Source: Erythrobacter litoralis HTCC2594 (GTDB lineage: Bacteria > Pseudomonadota > Alphaproteobacteria > Sphingomonadales > Sphingomonadaceae). From it: 64,000 nucleotides of DNA. The position numbers and the translations under genes are program-made. The notes beneath the pieces are model-generated. The model was not told the DNA's origin. It ran no database searches and saw only the letters and a program-made list of their open reading frames with translations. Positions within the stretch are counted from its first letter, which is position 1, and every line of letters starts with the position of its first letter. Positions 17,123 through 26,546 of this stretch are shown here, in pieces. The DNA is taken from assembly GCF_000013005.1 (NCBI RefSeq), contig NC_007722.1, positions 1,369,501 through 1,433,500 of the forward strand. The letters run 5' to 3'.

Positions 17123-18559
17123 TCACGCCTTCTTCATCTCGCGCGCGATGGTCTTGCGGGTGGTGTCGCCGAAGGGCGGCTTCAGGCCTGCCAGCTTAGC
17201 GATATCGGCCTTGGGCTGCGTGTACACGCTGCGCGCGTGGCTGAACTCCTTGAAGCCTTCCGGCCCGTGATAGGAACCGATCCCGCTCGGGCCGACGCCG
17301 CCGAACGGCAGATCGTCCATCGAGACATGCATGATAACGTCGTTGACCGTGACACCGCCCGAAATCGTGCGCTGCAAAACATGCTCGCGCTCGCCCGCAT
17401 CGCTGCCGAAATAATAGAGGCCGAGCGGGCGGTCGTTCCTGTTCACATAGTCGATCGCTTCGTCGACGTTCTTGTATGTCTTCACCGGCAGGACCGGGCC
17501 GAAAATCTCTTCCTGCATCGCCATCATGTCGTCGCTGACGTTGCGCAGGATCGTCAGCGGCATCTTGCGGGCGTTGGTGGAGGAGAAATCCTCGTTGGCC
17601 GGATTGACCTCGATCACGTCCGCGCCCTTGTCGCGCGCATCGGCGACCATGCTCTGCAATCGGTCGAAGTGGCGGTCGGTGACGACCGAGGTGTAATCGT
17701 CGTTGTCGAGCAGCGTCGGATACATATTGTGCGCCGCCTGGCGGACGGAATCGACAGCCGTCTGCTCCTTGTCCTCGGGCACATACATGTAGTCGGGCGC
17801 GAGGCATATCTGCCCGGCATTGAGCATCTTGCCCATCGCGATCCGCTCGCCCGCCTGTTCGAAATTGGCGCTGCGTCCGAGGAAGACGGGCGACTTGCCG
17901 CCCAGTTCCAAGGTGACCGGCACAAGATTGCGCGCTGCGGCTTCCATCACCTTGCGGCCCGTAGCGGTCGAACCGGTGAAGAGCAGGTGATCGAACGGCA
18001 GCGAGGAGAACGCGGCAGCCACTTCCGGGCTACCGGTGATGACGGCGACCTCTTCCTCGGCGAAATACTTGGCGACCAGCTCGGCGGTCAGCTCGCTGGT
18101 CTTTTCGGTGAACTCGCTGGGCTTGATCATCGCGCGGTTGCCCGCCGCGAGGATCTGCATCAGCGGGCCGATCGACAGGTTGACCGGGAAGTTCCAAGGG
18201 CTGAGGATTCCGACCACGCCCTTGGGCTCGTAACGCAGCTCCGCCTTCGCGCCGAGCAGGCCGAGCGGGAACCGCGTGCCGCGCTTTTCGGGCCTGGCCC
18301 ACTTGTCCATGTGCTTGAAGCAGTATTTGCCGAAACCGATCGTGCCGGTGATGTCGGTGATCATCGAGGCTTCGTGGCTGCGATTGCCGAAATCCGCGCT
18401 CATCGCCCGCGCCAGATCGTCGCCGTGATCGACCAGCAGCGCGATGGCGCGCTTGATCCGGTCGCGCCGGGCGCTCATCGGTTCGGGACGCGCGGCGGTG
18501 AAGGCATCGCGCTGCCGCTTCAGGATCGCTTCCATCTCGGATTTCTTGTCGTCGGCCAT
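17123..18559 (-). CDS. Aldehyde dehydrogenase, coniferyl-aldehyde type
   Basis: NAD(P)-dependent oxidation of an aldehyde to the acid. The 478-residue protein has the family motifs SPWNFPVN (catalytic Asn), TLELGGKSPV (general-base Glu) and NAGQICLAPDY (nucleophilic Cys). The wording of the Cys motif and the short C-terminus fit the coniferyl aldehyde dehydrogenase subgroup better than betaine or succinate-semialdehyde enzymes. The true substrate is uncertain; fatty or aromatic aldehydes are both possible. The start at 18559 has a purine-rich GAAGAGGAAAA site upstream, and the longer frame extending to 18703 would overlap the promoter region shared with the divergent thiolase. Confidence 0.88.
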   Translation of the reverse strand: MADDKKSEMEAILKRQRDAFTAARPEPMSARRDRIKRAIALLVDHGDDLARAMSADFGNRSHEASMITDITGTIGFGKYCFKHMDKWARPEKRGTRFPLGLLGAKAELRYEPKGVVGILSPWNFPVNLSIGPLMQILAAGNRAMIKPSEFTEKTSELTAELVAKYFAEEEVAVITGSPEVAAAFSSLPFDHLLFTGSTATGRKVMEAAARNLVPVTLELGGKSPVFLGRSANFEQAGERIAMGKMLNAGQICLAPDYMYVPEDKEQTAVDSVRQAAHNMYPTLLDNDDYTSVVTDRHFDRLQSMVADARDKGADVIEVNPANEDFSSTNARKMPLTILRNVSDDMMAMQEEIFGPVLPVKTYKNVDEAIDYVNRNDRPLGLYYFGSDAGEREHVLQRTISGGVTVNDVIMHVSMDDLPFGGVGPSGIGSYHGPEGFKEFSHARSVYTQPKADIAKLAGLKPPFGDTTRKTIAREMKKA

Positions 18560-18733
18560 GGGATTTTCCTCTTCCGGTTTCGCTTTGCGACTTGTTTCCA
18601 CGAAATCGTCGCATGTGACAAGCGGAGGCGTGATCCTGCCTATCGCGCCTGCAAACGTATCCTGTTTGAATTTGCCGCAGTGCAGCACTAGGTGATCAAC
18701 CAAGCAATCGATTCACCAGAAAGGTCCCTCCCA

Positions 18734-19930
18734 ATGACCCAGTTCGCCGCCTCCGACCCCGTCGTAATCCTCTCCTACGCCCGCACCCCGATGGGCGGCA
18801 TGCAGGGCGCGCTCGCCGATGTCTCGGCCACCGATCTTGGGGCGACGGCGGTGAAGGCGGCGGTCGAGCGCTCGGGCGTGCCGGTCGACAAGTTCGACCG
18901 CACCTACATGGGTTGCGTCCTGCCGGCTGGTCTCGGCCAGGCCCCTGCCCGCCAGGCTTCGATCAAGGCGGGCCTGCCGAAATCGGTCCAGGCGACTACC
19001 GTCAACAAGGTTTGCGGCAGCGGCATGCAGACGGTCATCATGGGCGCAGAAGCGCTCGCCAGCGGCACGGTGGACTATGTCGTCTCCGGCGGCATGGAGA
19101 GCATGACCAACGCGCCCTATCTCTTGAAAAAGCACCGCAGCGGCGCGCGGCTGGGCCACGATACGACCTACGACCACATGTTCCTCGACGGGCTGGAAGA
19201 TGCCTACGAGGAAGGCCGGGCGATGGGCACCTTTGCGCAGGATACCGCAAACGAATACCAGCTCACCCGCGAGCAGATGGACGACTATTCGATCGAATCG
19301 CTGCGCCGCGCCAATGCCGCGATCGAGAGCGGCGCTTTCGCCGACGAGGTCGTGCCGGTCAGCTTCTCGACCCGCCGCGGCGACGTGACGGTCGAGCATG
19401 ACGAGCAGCCCGGCAAAGGCAAGCCGGACAAGATCCCGACCCTGCGGCCCGCATTCGCCAAGGATGGCACGATTACCGCGGCGACCTCCTCCTCGATCTC
19501 CGACGGCGCGGCGGCCGTCGTCTTGACGCGCGAGAGCCTCGCGAGAGAGAATGGCCAGACACCCGTCGCGAAGATCGTCGCCATGGCAGCGCACGCGCAG
19601 GAGCCTTCCGAGTTCACGGTGGCTCCGATCGGCGCGATCGAGAAGGTGCTCGAGAAAGCCGGCTGGTCCGCGGACGAGGTCGATCTGTGGGAAGTCAACG
19701 AAGCCTTCGCCTGCGTCGCCATGTTCGCCATGCGCGACATCGGCATCCCGCACGACAAGATCAACATCAACGGCGGCGGCACCGCACTCGGCCACCCGAT
19801 CGGCGCGAGCGGCACGCGCATAATCGTGACGCTTCTCAACGCCTTGAAAAACCAGGGCAAGACGAAGGGCGTTGCCAGCCTCTGCATCGGCGGCGGCGAA
19901 GCGACTGCGGTGGCGGTCGAACTCGTCTGA
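18734..19930 (+). CDS. Acetyl-CoA C-acetyltransferase (thiolase)
   Basis: Condenses or cleaves acyl-CoA with acetyl-CoA. The 398-residue protein has the acyl-enzyme Cys in VNKVCGSGMQ, the conserved NEAFA, the His in GGGTALGHPIGASG and the second catalytic Cys in SLCIGGGEA. These are typical of the biosynthetic/degradative acetoacetyl-CoA thiolases. The ATG at 18734 gives the usual start; an in-frame ATG at 18692 is less likely. It is divergent from the aldehyde dehydrogenase across about 174 bases. No partner reductase lies nearby, so its pathway is not resolved. Confidence 0.92.
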   Translation: MTQFAASDPVVILSYARTPMGGMQGALADVSATDLGATAVKAAVERSGVPVDKFDRTYMGCVLPAGLGQAPARQASIKAGLPKSVQATTVNKVCGSGMQTVIMGAEALASGTVDYVVSGGMESMTNAPYLLKKHRSGARLGHDTTYDHMFLDGLEDAYEEGRAMGTFAQDTANEYQLTREQMDDYSIESLRRANAAIESGAFADEVVPVSFSTRRGDVTVEHDEQPGKGKPDKIPTLRPAFAKDGTITAATSSSISDGAAAVVLTRESLARENGQTPVAKIVAMAAHAQEPSEFTVAPIGAIEKVLEKAGWSADEVDLWEVNEAFACVAMFAMRDIGIPHDKININGGGTALGHPIGASGTRIIVTLLNALKNQGKTKGVASLCIGGGEATAVAVELV

Positions 19931-19940
19931 GCCAGCCGCG

Positions 19941-19961
19941 CGCCGATTCGGCGTTTCCTTT
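19941..19961 (+). terminator. Possible intrinsic terminator after thiolase
   Basis: A five-base-pair GC stem (CGCCG/CGGCG) with a three-base loop begins ten bases after the thiolase stop and is followed by TTTCCTTT. The stem is short, so termination strength is uncertain. Confidence 0.35.
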
Positions 19962-20004
19962 CAGCGGTGTTACACTGTCGGCCTCTTTGAGAGGGAGGTT
20001 CGAT

Positions 20005-20412
20005 ATGAAGAAGCTCGTTGTATGTTTGAGCGTTGCGGTCTTGGCCGCCTGCTCGCAACCGGACGCGCCTGCCGAAGAGGCACCGGCGGCTGTCGAGACC
20101 CCGAGCGCCGCCGTCACCCCGGGCTTTTACGAGACGATGAATTCCGAAGGTACGCTGGGCGGTGCGCAGCTGATGGAAGACGGCTCCTACCGGTTGTTCG
20201 GCCGGGACGGAAACGACACCGGCAACGGCACCTGGACCAGTGTCGGCAAGCGCTCGTGCTTCGACCCGGCGGGAGATGACAGCCCCGAGATTTGCTACAC
20301 ATCGAGCGAGCCGGACGAAAGCGGACGGTTCGATGCGACCAGCGAGAGCGGCGATTTGCGGATAACCGTCAGGCCGATCGGCGGCCCGGAAGAAATAGGC
20401 TCGCAGCCGTAA
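20005..20412 (+). CDS. Small predicted lipoprotein
   Basis: Not recognised. The 135-residue product has a signal peptide with lipobox VLAAC (Cys16), an Ala/Pro/Glu linker and a small beta-rich domain containing two more Cys (KRSCFDP and PEICYTS) that could form a disulfide. A strong GAGGGAGG ribosome-binding site precedes the ATG at 20005. Its layout, lipid anchor plus linker plus small Cys-paired domain, resembles the lipoproteins at 14585-15127 and 62748-63107, although the sequences are not obviously alike. Confidence 0.82.
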   Translation: MKKLVVCLSVAVLAACSQPDAPAEEAPAAVETPSAAVTPGFYETMNSEGTLGGAQLMEDGSYRLFGRDGNDTGNGTWTSVGKRSCFDPAGDDSPEICYTSSEPDESGRFDATSESGDLRITVRPIGGPEEIGSQP

Positions 20413-20421
20413 GCGTGCCCG

Positions 20422-20892
20422 TTAAGGCGTGCCGGCGCCCCACAGGCGCGCTTCGGGCACATAGCCTTCGCGCCCTTCGACGCTGAAGACGCACCATCCG
20501 GCCTCGCAATCGCCCAGCGTGCCGACAACGCCGGGCTCGAGGTTCCACTTGAGTGAGGAATTGTCGGCCGGGGCCGCCCGCATCGGCGCGAGGCCCTCCC
20601 CCGTGACCACGCCGCCGCGTTCAGTGCTGAGCATGCGCGCGGCGACCCAGCCCTGATCACCGACCGGGTCCTCGATGTAGCGCCACCCGTCTTTCAGGCG
20701 CAGAACCTTCACCGGCAACCCTTCGCGCTTGAACACCCATTGGATCCTGTATTCCGTACTCGGCCCGACGCGCATGTTGAGTTCGGTCGTATTGATCGAC
20801 GCCCAATAGGGCACTTCGCGCTGCTGCGCGGCGGCAGAACCGCAGGCAGCGAGCACGAGGCAGAGCGGAATGAGAATTGCGGTCCGGACCAT
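20422..20892 (-). CDS. Exported SH3-domain protein
   Basis: The 156-residue product has a signal peptide with LAAC at Cys17 (a lipoprotein, or cut after AAA by signal peptidase I). A bacterial SH3-type domain follows: TELNMRVGPSTEYRIQWVFK, the GLPVKVLRLKDGWRYIE strand pair and QGWVAARML. A second, degenerate repeat follows (GVVGTLGDCEAGWCVFSVEG) with two Cys. Such domains usually bind peptidoglycan or envelope proteins. It converges with the lipoprotein gene at 20005-20412 with nine bases between stops. The exact role is unknown. Confidence 0.85.
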   Translation of the reverse strand: MVRTAILIPLCLVLAACGSAAAQQREVPYWASINTTELNMRVGPSTEYRIQWVFKREGLPVKVLRLKDGWRYIEDPVGDQGWVAARMLSTERGGVVTGEGLAPMRAAPADNSSLKWNLEPGVVGTLGDCEAGWCVFSVEGREGYVPEARLWGAGTP

Positions 20893-20986
20893 GATGCAGA
20901 CAATTTATGGTAAATACCCCCTTCCCCGCAAGACTTTGCGCGCGCCGACTTGACCCAATTCGCGGCTATGTCCAAGCACGGGACAG

Positions 20987-22003
20987 ATGAGCGACCCAGA
21001 GAACACCACCGCCCGCCGGATCGAAGGCACACCCAAGGTCGTGGTGACGCGCCACCTGATGCCCTCGGTCGAGGCGCGCATGCGCGAACTCTACGACGCA
21101 ACGCTCAATCCCGACGATCACCCGATGAGCCGGGAGCAATTGGCCGCCGCCATGGCCGATTGCGATGTTCTGGTTCCGACCGTGACCGACCGGATCGATG
21201 CCGATCTGATCGCCGGCGCAGGGGAGCGGCTGAAACTGATCGCCAATTTCGGCGCGGGAACCGATCACATCGACCTCGCCGCAGCCGCCAAACGCAAGAT
21301 CATGGTCACCAACACGCCGAGCGTGTTCACCGACGACACCGCCGACATCGCGATGCTCGGCATTATCGGCGTGCCGCGACGGATTCGCGAAGGCGTCGAA
21401 CTGGTGCGCAGCGGCAAATGGACCGGCTGGGCACCATCGGGGATGCTGGGGCGAAAGATCGGCGGCAAGGTGCTCGGCATCGTCGGCATGGGCCGGATCG
21501 GACAGGCGGTCGCGCACCGCGCCAAGGCCTTCGGGCTCGACATCGCTTATCACAACCGCAAGCGCCTGCCCGAAGCGGTCGAGCGGATGCTGGGTGCCCG
21601 CTTTGTCGGCGACCTCGACACGCTGGTCGCCGAAGCGGACATCCTCTCGCTGCATTGCCCCGCGACACAGGATACGATCGGCATGCTCGACGCGCGGCGG
21701 ATCGGCCTGATGAAGCCGGGGGCCAGCCTCATCAACACGGCGCGCGGGGAACTGGTCGATCAGGAGGCGCTGATCTCTGCGCTGGAGCAAGGCCATCTCG
21801 CCGGGGCGGGTCTCGATGTATATCCCGACGAACCCAATGTCGACAAGCGACTGATCCGCCACCCCAATGTCATGACCCTGCCGCATATCGGCAGCGCCAC
21901 TGCCGAAGGGCGCGAGGCCTCGGGCGAGAAAGTGATCGCCAACATCCGCTTCTGGGCCGACGGCCACCGCCCGCCCGACCAGGTCCTCGACGCGCTGGTC
22001 TGA
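20987..22003 (+). CDS. D-2-hydroxyacid dehydrogenase (glyoxylate/hydroxypyruvate reductase-like)
   Basis: NAD(P)H-dependent interconversion of 2-oxo acids and D-2-hydroxy acids. The 338-residue protein has the Rossmann motif GIVGMGRIGQAVA, the catalytic Arg in NTARGELVD, the Glu in PDEPNV and the His in LPHIGSAT. The arrangement fits the glycerate dehydrogenase/glyoxylate reductase (GyaR) branch rather than SerA, because it lacks ACT domains. Substrate preference is inferred only. Confidence 0.9.
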   Translation: MSDPENTTARRIEGTPKVVVTRHLMPSVEARMRELYDATLNPDDHPMSREQLAAAMADCDVLVPTVTDRIDADLIAGAGERLKLIANFGAGTDHIDLAAAAKRKIMVTNTPSVFTDDTADIAMLGIIGVPRRIREGVELVRSGKWTGWAPSGMLGRKIGGKVLGIVGMGRIGQAVAHRAKAFGLDIAYHNRKRLPEAVERMLGARFVGDLDTLVAEADILSLHCPATQDTIGMLDARRIGLMKPGASLINTARGELVDQEALISALEQGHLAGAGLDVYPDEPNVDKRLIRHPNVMTLPHIGSATAEGREASGEKVIANIRFWADGHRPPDQVLDALV

Positions 22004-22029
22004 CATCCCCGCACCGCGCAACCGTCAAA

Positions 22030-22047
22030 CTGCCGGATAACCGGCAG
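22030..22047. terminator. Perfect short hairpin between hydroxyacid dehydrogenase and amt
   Basis: CTGCCGG and CCGGCAG (seven base pairs) enclose an ATAA loop 27 bases after the dehydrogenase stop. It lacks a T-run, so it may slow RNA decay or bind a protein rather than terminate. Confidence 0.35.
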
Positions 22048-22135
22048 CATTCCGCTTGTGCGCGCGGTTAAACACGCCATAACCTTCGGCCGATATGCGC
22101 GCTGCCTGACCATCCTGCGCGCCGAGGGGGATACG

Positions 22136-23431
22136 ATGCGTCGCTTGTTTTCCGCAGCAGTACTCGCAAGCTTGCCCGGCACGCTCGCCGCGCAGGACGT
22201 GACGCAGATCGCGCTCAGCGATGGTGGCGATACCGCCTGGATCCTGACCGCCTCCGCGCTGGTGCTGATGATGACCCTGCCGGGCCTCGGGCTGTTTTAC
22301 GGCGGGCTGGTGAGAGCGAAGAATTTCCTCTCGGTTCTGCTGCAGGTCGGCGCGGTCGCTTCGGTCGCTTCGGTCTTGTGGGTCGTCGTCGGCTATACCC
22401 TCGCTTTCGGCGCGGTAACCAATGGGTGGCTCGGCGCGGGCAATGCATGGATGCTGATCGATCTCGCCAGTGTTCGTGAGGGCCTGACCATACCCGAAAG
22501 CACGTTCGCCCTGTTCCAGATGACCTTTGCCGTGATCACGCCGGCCCTGATGGTCGGCGCCTGGGTCGAGCGTGCACGTTTCGGCTGGGTCGTCGGGTTC
22601 TGTGCGCTGTGGGGCTTGGTCGTCTACGCTCCGGTCGCGCACTGGGTCTGGGGTGGAGGCTGGCTCTCAGGCTTCGGTGTGCTCGATTTTGCCGGCGGTA
22701 TCGTCGTGCATACGACCGCAGGGGTCTCCGCGCTGGTGATCGCCCTGCTGCTGGGCCGTCGCGACGGTTTCCCGAAATCGCCGCTGCTCCCGCATGCGCC
22801 GGCTCTGACCATGGCAGGTGCCGCGCTGCTGTGGGTCGGCTGGTTCGGCTTCAACGGTGGCAGCGCGCTGACCGCCACCGACGACGCTTCGACCGCGATC
22901 ATCAACACCCATGTGGCAGCAGCTACGGCAACGCTGGTCTGGTTGCTGATCGAAAAGGTGAGTCTGGGCAAGCCTACCAGCGTCGGCTGGGCAACCGGAG
23001 CCATTGCGGGCCTCGCCACGATCACGCCTGCGGCGGGCTTCGTCGGCCCGGGCGCGGCGATCGTGATGGGCGTGCTCGCTTCGGTGGTCTGCTATTACGC
23101 GATCCAGCTATTCAAGCAGAAGCTGCACATCGACGATTCGCTCGATGTCTTTGCCGTCCACGGCGTCGGCGGCATGCTCGGCTCGCTTCTCCTGGCGGTA
23201 TTCCTGTCAACGAGCTTCGGCGGCCTCGGCTACGGCGAAGGCGCGACGATGGTGTCGCAGCTCATCGCCCAGGCGATCGGCATCGGCGCGGTGGCCCTGT
23301 TCAGCGCAGTCGCCACCGCGATCCTCGCGCTGATGGTCAGTGTGATCTTCCCCATGCGCGCCAGCGAAGACGACGAGCGGAACGGCCTCGATATCGCAGC
23401 TCATGGCGAGCGAGCCTGGGATCTCGATTAG
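22136..23431 (+). CDS. amt: Ammonium transporter (Amt family)
   Basis: Inner-membrane ammonium channel, 431 residues: an N-terminal signal-like segment (cleavage plausible near TLAAQD) and eleven hydrophobic helices. The twin pore histidines are in GGIVVHTTAG and VFAVHGVGG, and the DTAWILTASALVLMMTLPGL opening is typical. The C-terminal cytoplasmic tail, which binds GlnK in other bacteria, is present (ASEDDERNGLDIAAHGERAW). No glnK gene adjoins it, unlike the usual glnK-amtB pair. The start at 22136 was preferred to a further upstream ATG because it gives the signal segment directly. Confidence 0.95.
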   Translation: MRRLFSAAVLASLPGTLAAQDVTQIALSDGGDTAWILTASALVLMMTLPGLGLFYGGLVRAKNFLSVLLQVGAVASVASVLWVVVGYTLAFGAVTNGWLGAGNAWMLIDLASVREGLTIPESTFALFQMTFAVITPALMVGAWVERARFGWVVGFCALWGLVVYAPVAHWVWGGGWLSGFGVLDFAGGIVVHTTAGVSALVIALLLGRRDGFPKSPLLPHAPALTMAGAALLWVGWFGFNGGSALTATDDASTAIINTHVAAATATLVWLLIEKVSLGKPTSVGWATGAIAGLATITPAAGFVGPGAAIVMGVLASVVCYYAIQLFKQKLHIDDSLDVFAVHGVGGMLGSLLLAVFLSTSFGGLGYGEGATMVSQLIAQAIGIGAVALFSAVATAILALMVSVIFPMRASEDDERNGLDIAAHGERAWDLD

Positions 23432-23880
23432 AGCTCTAGGTGGAAAAAACGGTTGAAATCGCTCCCGACATAGTCGGCAAAAGGTTGGCCGGGCTTGAAA
23501 CCGAACGAGCGATATAGCCCCTCCGCCGGTGCGAATAGCTCGCCCGACCCGGTTTCCAGACTGACGCGGCTCTTGCCCGCTGCGTGTGCGCGATCGACGA
23601 GGTGCTGGAGAATCGCCTTGCCAGCTCCCCGTCCTCGCGCTGCCGGAGAAGCCCGCATCGATTTGATTTCGGCGTAATCGTCCGCCCACCGCAATGCGCC
23701 AATAGCCAGCAGATCCGCCCCATCCCATGCTGCGAAGACTTCTATTCCGGGTACGCGCAGCGCATCGAGATCAAGTACATGCGCCTTGCTCGGCGGCGAA
23801 TAGGCCGTCATCTCGGCATGATGTAGTTCTAGCAGCGCGCGAACTTCCGGTTCGGAAAGATCGGTCGCGCGTATTCGCAT
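23428..23880 (-). CDS. GNAT N-acetyltransferase (YsnE-like)
   Basis: The 150-residue product has the GNAT core, with EIKSMRASPAARGRGAGKAIL matching the acetyl-CoA-binding motif A (RGRGAG) and a C-terminal LYRSFGFKPG motif. Overall wording resembles the YsnE-like acetyltransferases of unknown substrate. It lies ten bases after fabI on the same strand and is probably the last gene of that unit. Its stop overlaps the stop of the convergent amt gene by four bases. Confidence 0.85.
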   Translation of the reverse strand: MRIRATDLSEPEVRALLELHHAEMTAYSPPSKAHVLDLDALRVPGIEVFAAWDGADLLAIGALRWADDYAEIKSMRASPAARGRGAGKAILQHLVDRAHAAGKSRVSLETGSGELFAPAEGLYRSFGFKPGQPFADYVGSDFNRFFHLEL

Positions 23881-23890
23881 AATGCCCTCG

Positions 23891-24679
23891 TCAGAGGTTT
23901 TCGTGCTGCGGCATGCCGAGCACGTGGAAACCGCCATCGACGCGGATGATCTCGCCCGTCGTGCACGCCCCTGCGTCCGAGCACAGATAGACTGCCGTGC
24001 CCCCCACGGCCTCGAGCGAGGCATTCGCGCGGAGCGGCGCGTTGCTCTCGGTGTGCTTCCACGTCTTGCGCGCGCCGCCGATGGCGGACCCGGCCAGCGT
24101 CTTCATGGGGCCGGGGCTGATCGCATTGACCCGGATCCCTTCCGGGCCGAGATCGTCTGCGAGGTATCGTACAGCCGATTCCAGCGCCGCCTTGGCGACG
24201 CCCATCACATTGTAGTTCGGCGTGACGCGGTTGGAGCCCATGTAGCTCAGCGTGATCAGCGTGCCGCCATGCTCCACCATCATCGGGTGCGCGCGGCGCG
24301 CGATCTCGATGAAGCTGTAGGCGGAGATATCGAGCGAATTCTTGAAGTTCTCGCGGCTGGTATCGAGAATGCGGCCGGTCAGTTCCGCCTTGTCCGAAAA
24401 GGCAATGGCGTGGATCACGAAATCGAGCCGGCCCCACTTCCTCCCCAATTCCGCAAAGGCGTTGTCCAGGGAGACATCGTCCGTGACATCGACATCGAGC
24501 ATAATGTCCGAACCGACGCTTTGCGCGAGCGGCTCGAGCCGCTTGCCGAAGGCATCGCCCTGATAGGTGAACGCCAGCTCCGCCCCCGCCTCGGCGCAGG
24601 CCTTGGCGATGCCCCAGGCGATCGACCGTTCGTTGGCGACGCCCATCACCAGGCCGCGTTTTCCCGCTAGTGCGCCCAT
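23891..24679 (-). CDS. fabI: Enoyl-[acyl-carrier-protein] reductase (NADH)
   Basis: Last reductive step of the type II fatty-acid elongation cycle. The 262-residue protein has the FabI-type nucleotide-binding opening GLVMGVANERSIAWGIA and the active-site pair Tyr/Lys in PNYNVMGVAKAAL, followed by ISPGPMKTLAGSAI. It is a short-chain-dehydrogenase-fold FabI, the class inhibited by triclosan. It follows fabB by 12 bases. Confidence 0.96.
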   Translation of the reverse strand: MGALAGKRGLVMGVANERSIAWGIAKACAEAGAELAFTYQGDAFGKRLEPLAQSVGSDIMLDVDVTDDVSLDNAFAELGRKWGRLDFVIHAIAFSDKAELTGRILDTSRENFKNSLDISAYSFIEIARRAHPMMVEHGGTLITLSYMGSNRVTPNYNVMGVAKAALESAVRYLADDLGPEGIRVNAISPGPMKTLAGSAIGGARKTWKHTESNAPLRANASLEAVGGTAVYLCSDAGACTTGEIIRVDGGFHVLGMPQHENL

Positions 24680-24691
24680 GATCCCTACCTC

Positions 24692-25921
24692 CTAGCCGTG
24701 AAACTTCGACAGCAGCATAGTGCCGTTGGTGCCGCCGAAGCCGAACGAATTGGTCATCACCGTGTCAAGACCCGCATCCTCGACCAGTTCGGTCGCGATC
24801 TCTTCCGGCTTCAGCGCCGGATCGAGCGTTTCGACATTGATCGATGGGATGATGAAGTCGTTCTCCAGCGCCAGCAGGCAATAAACCGCCTCCTGCGCTC
24901 CGGTCGCGCCCTGGCTGTGGCCGGTCATCGATTTGGTCGAGCTGACCGGCGGCGTCGAGCCTTCGCCGAAGACCCGGCGCACCGCTTCGATCTCGCCGAC
25001 ATCGCCGACCGGCGTCGAAGTGCCGTGCGCGTTGATATAGCTGACCGTGCGATCGTCGCCGAGCGTTCCGAGCGCCCCGCACATGGCTCGCTCGCCGCCT
25101 TCGCCGGACGGGGCGACCATGTCGGCCCCGTCGGAGGTGGCGCAGAAGCCGGTGACTTCGGCGTAGATCTTCGCACCGCGCGCCTGCGCGTGTTCGAGCG
25201 CTTCCAGCACCAGAATGGCGCCACCGCCGCCGATCACGAAACCGTCGCGATCGGCATCGAAGGCGCGGGATGCGCGCTCGGGCGTATCGTTATATTTGCT
25301 CGACATCGCGCCCATTGCATCGAACAGGCAGGAAAGCGTCCAGTCGAGCTCCTCGCCGCCGCCGCCGAACATCACGTCCTGCTGGCCCAGCGCAATCTGC
25401 TGCGCAGCCATGCCGATGCAATGCAGCGAGGTCGAACAGGCCGAGGTGATCGAGAAGTTCATGCCCTTGATCTGGTAAGCGGTCGCGAGGTTGGCACTGA
25501 TCGTGGAGGACATGCATTTCGGCACCGCGAACGGCCCGATGCGCTTGGTCGCGCCGGTTTTGAGCACCGTCTGGTGCGCAGCGAGCATGGCCGAGGTCGA
25601 TGGCCCGCCCGATCCGGCGATCACACCGGTCATCGGATTGACGACGTCCTTCTGCTCCAGCCCGGCATCGGCGATGGCCTGGCCCATGGCGATATAGGAA
25701 TAGGCCGCGCCCGGCCCCATGAAGCGCAGCGTGCGCTTGTCGACATGCTCCGCCACGTCGAGATCGACCGCTCCGGCAATCTGCGAGCGGAAGCCATGCT
25801 CGGCCATCTCTTCGTTGAAGGAAATGCCCGACTTGCCCGCTTTCAGCGCGGCGAGCACCTCATCTGCATTGTTGCCGATCGAGGAGACGATCCCCAATCC
25901 GGTGACTACTACGCGACGCAT
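24692..25921 (-). CDS. fabB: 3-oxoacyl-[acyl-carrier-protein] synthase I
   Basis: Condensing enzyme needed to elongate unsaturated fatty acids. The 409-residue protein has the Cys-His-His triad in SACSTSLHCIG, NAHGTSTPVGD and KSMTGHSQGATG. Pairing with fabA immediately upstream (eight bases) supports FabB rather than FabF. Confidence 0.96.
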   Translation of the reverse strand: MRRVVVTGLGIVSSIGNNADEVLAALKAGKSGISFNEEMAEHGFRSQIAGAVDLDVAEHVDKRTLRFMGPGAAYSYIAMGQAIADAGLEQKDVVNPMTGVIAGSGGPSTSAMLAAHQTVLKTGATKRIGPFAVPKCMSSTISANLATAYQIKGMNFSITSACSTSLHCIGMAAQQIALGQQDVMFGGGGEELDWTLSCLFDAMGAMSSKYNDTPERASRAFDADRDGFVIGGGGAILVLEALEHAQARGAKIYAEVTGFCATSDGADMVAPSGEGGERAMCGALGTLGDDRTVSYINAHGTSTPVGDVGEIEAVRRVFGEGSTPPVSSTKSMTGHSQGATGAQEAVYCLLALENDFIIPSINVETLDPALKPEEIATELVEDAGLDTVMTNSFGFGGTNGTMLLSKFHG

Positions 25922-25929
25922 AATCCCCC

Positions 25930-26439
25930 TCAGGCCTCCGAAAGGGCCACTTTCATGTCTTTGACCTGGTAGATGACTTCACCGTCGGCCTCGACCCGGC
26001 CATCGGCCACGCCCATCGTCAGACGCCTGATCTGTACCGCCTTGGTAAAATCGACGAAATATTTCAGCATCTTGCGATCGGGCCGCACCATGCCGGTGAG
26101 CTTGACCTCGCCGACGCCGAGCGCATAGCCGCGCCCCTTCCAGCCCCGCCAGCCGAGGTTGAAGCCGGTCAGTTGCCACAGGCCGTCGAGGCCGAGGCAG
26201 CCGGGCATGATCGGATTGCCGGGAAAGTGACACTCGAAGAACCACAGGTCGGGCGTGATATCGAATTCCGCCACGACATGGCCCTTGCCATGCTCGCCGC
26301 CGTCACCGGAAATATCCGTGATCCGGTCCATCATCAGCATCGGCGGCTCGGGCAATTGCGCATTGCCCGGGCCGAACAATTCGCCCCGCGCGCATTTCAG
26401 CAGCTCGTCGCGGTCGAAACTGGTTGGGAAATCTGTCAT
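25930..26439 (-). CDS. fabA: 3-hydroxydecanoyl-[acyl-carrier-protein] dehydratase/isomerase
   Basis: Dehydrates 3-hydroxydecanoyl-ACP and isomerises the product to the cis-3 form, the branch point of anaerobic unsaturated fatty-acid synthesis. The 169-residue hot-dog protein has the catalytic His in [20 protein letters not shown], and the Asp in that stretch is the second catalytic residue. It is the first gene of fabA-fabB-fabI. An upstream irr gene, often found next to this unit in alphaproteobacteria, is absent here. Confidence 0.96.
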   Translation of the reverse strand: MTDFPTSFDRDELLKCARGELFGPGNAQLPEPPMLMMDRITDISGDGGEHGKGHVVAEFDITPDLWFFECHFPGNPIMPGCLGLDGLWQLTGFNLGWRGWKGRGYALGVGEVKLTGMVRPDRKMLKYFVDFTKAVQIRRLTMGVADGRVEADGEVIYQVKDMKVALSEA

Positions 26440-26546
26440 CCCCGGTGGTGCTCCCCCATGTGTGTCGATTGATCGATGGGGCGACTAGCACCCCGTATTC
26501 GTGGTGGAAAGGGCGCTGGAGAGTCTCTCCGGCATCCCATCGCCAG

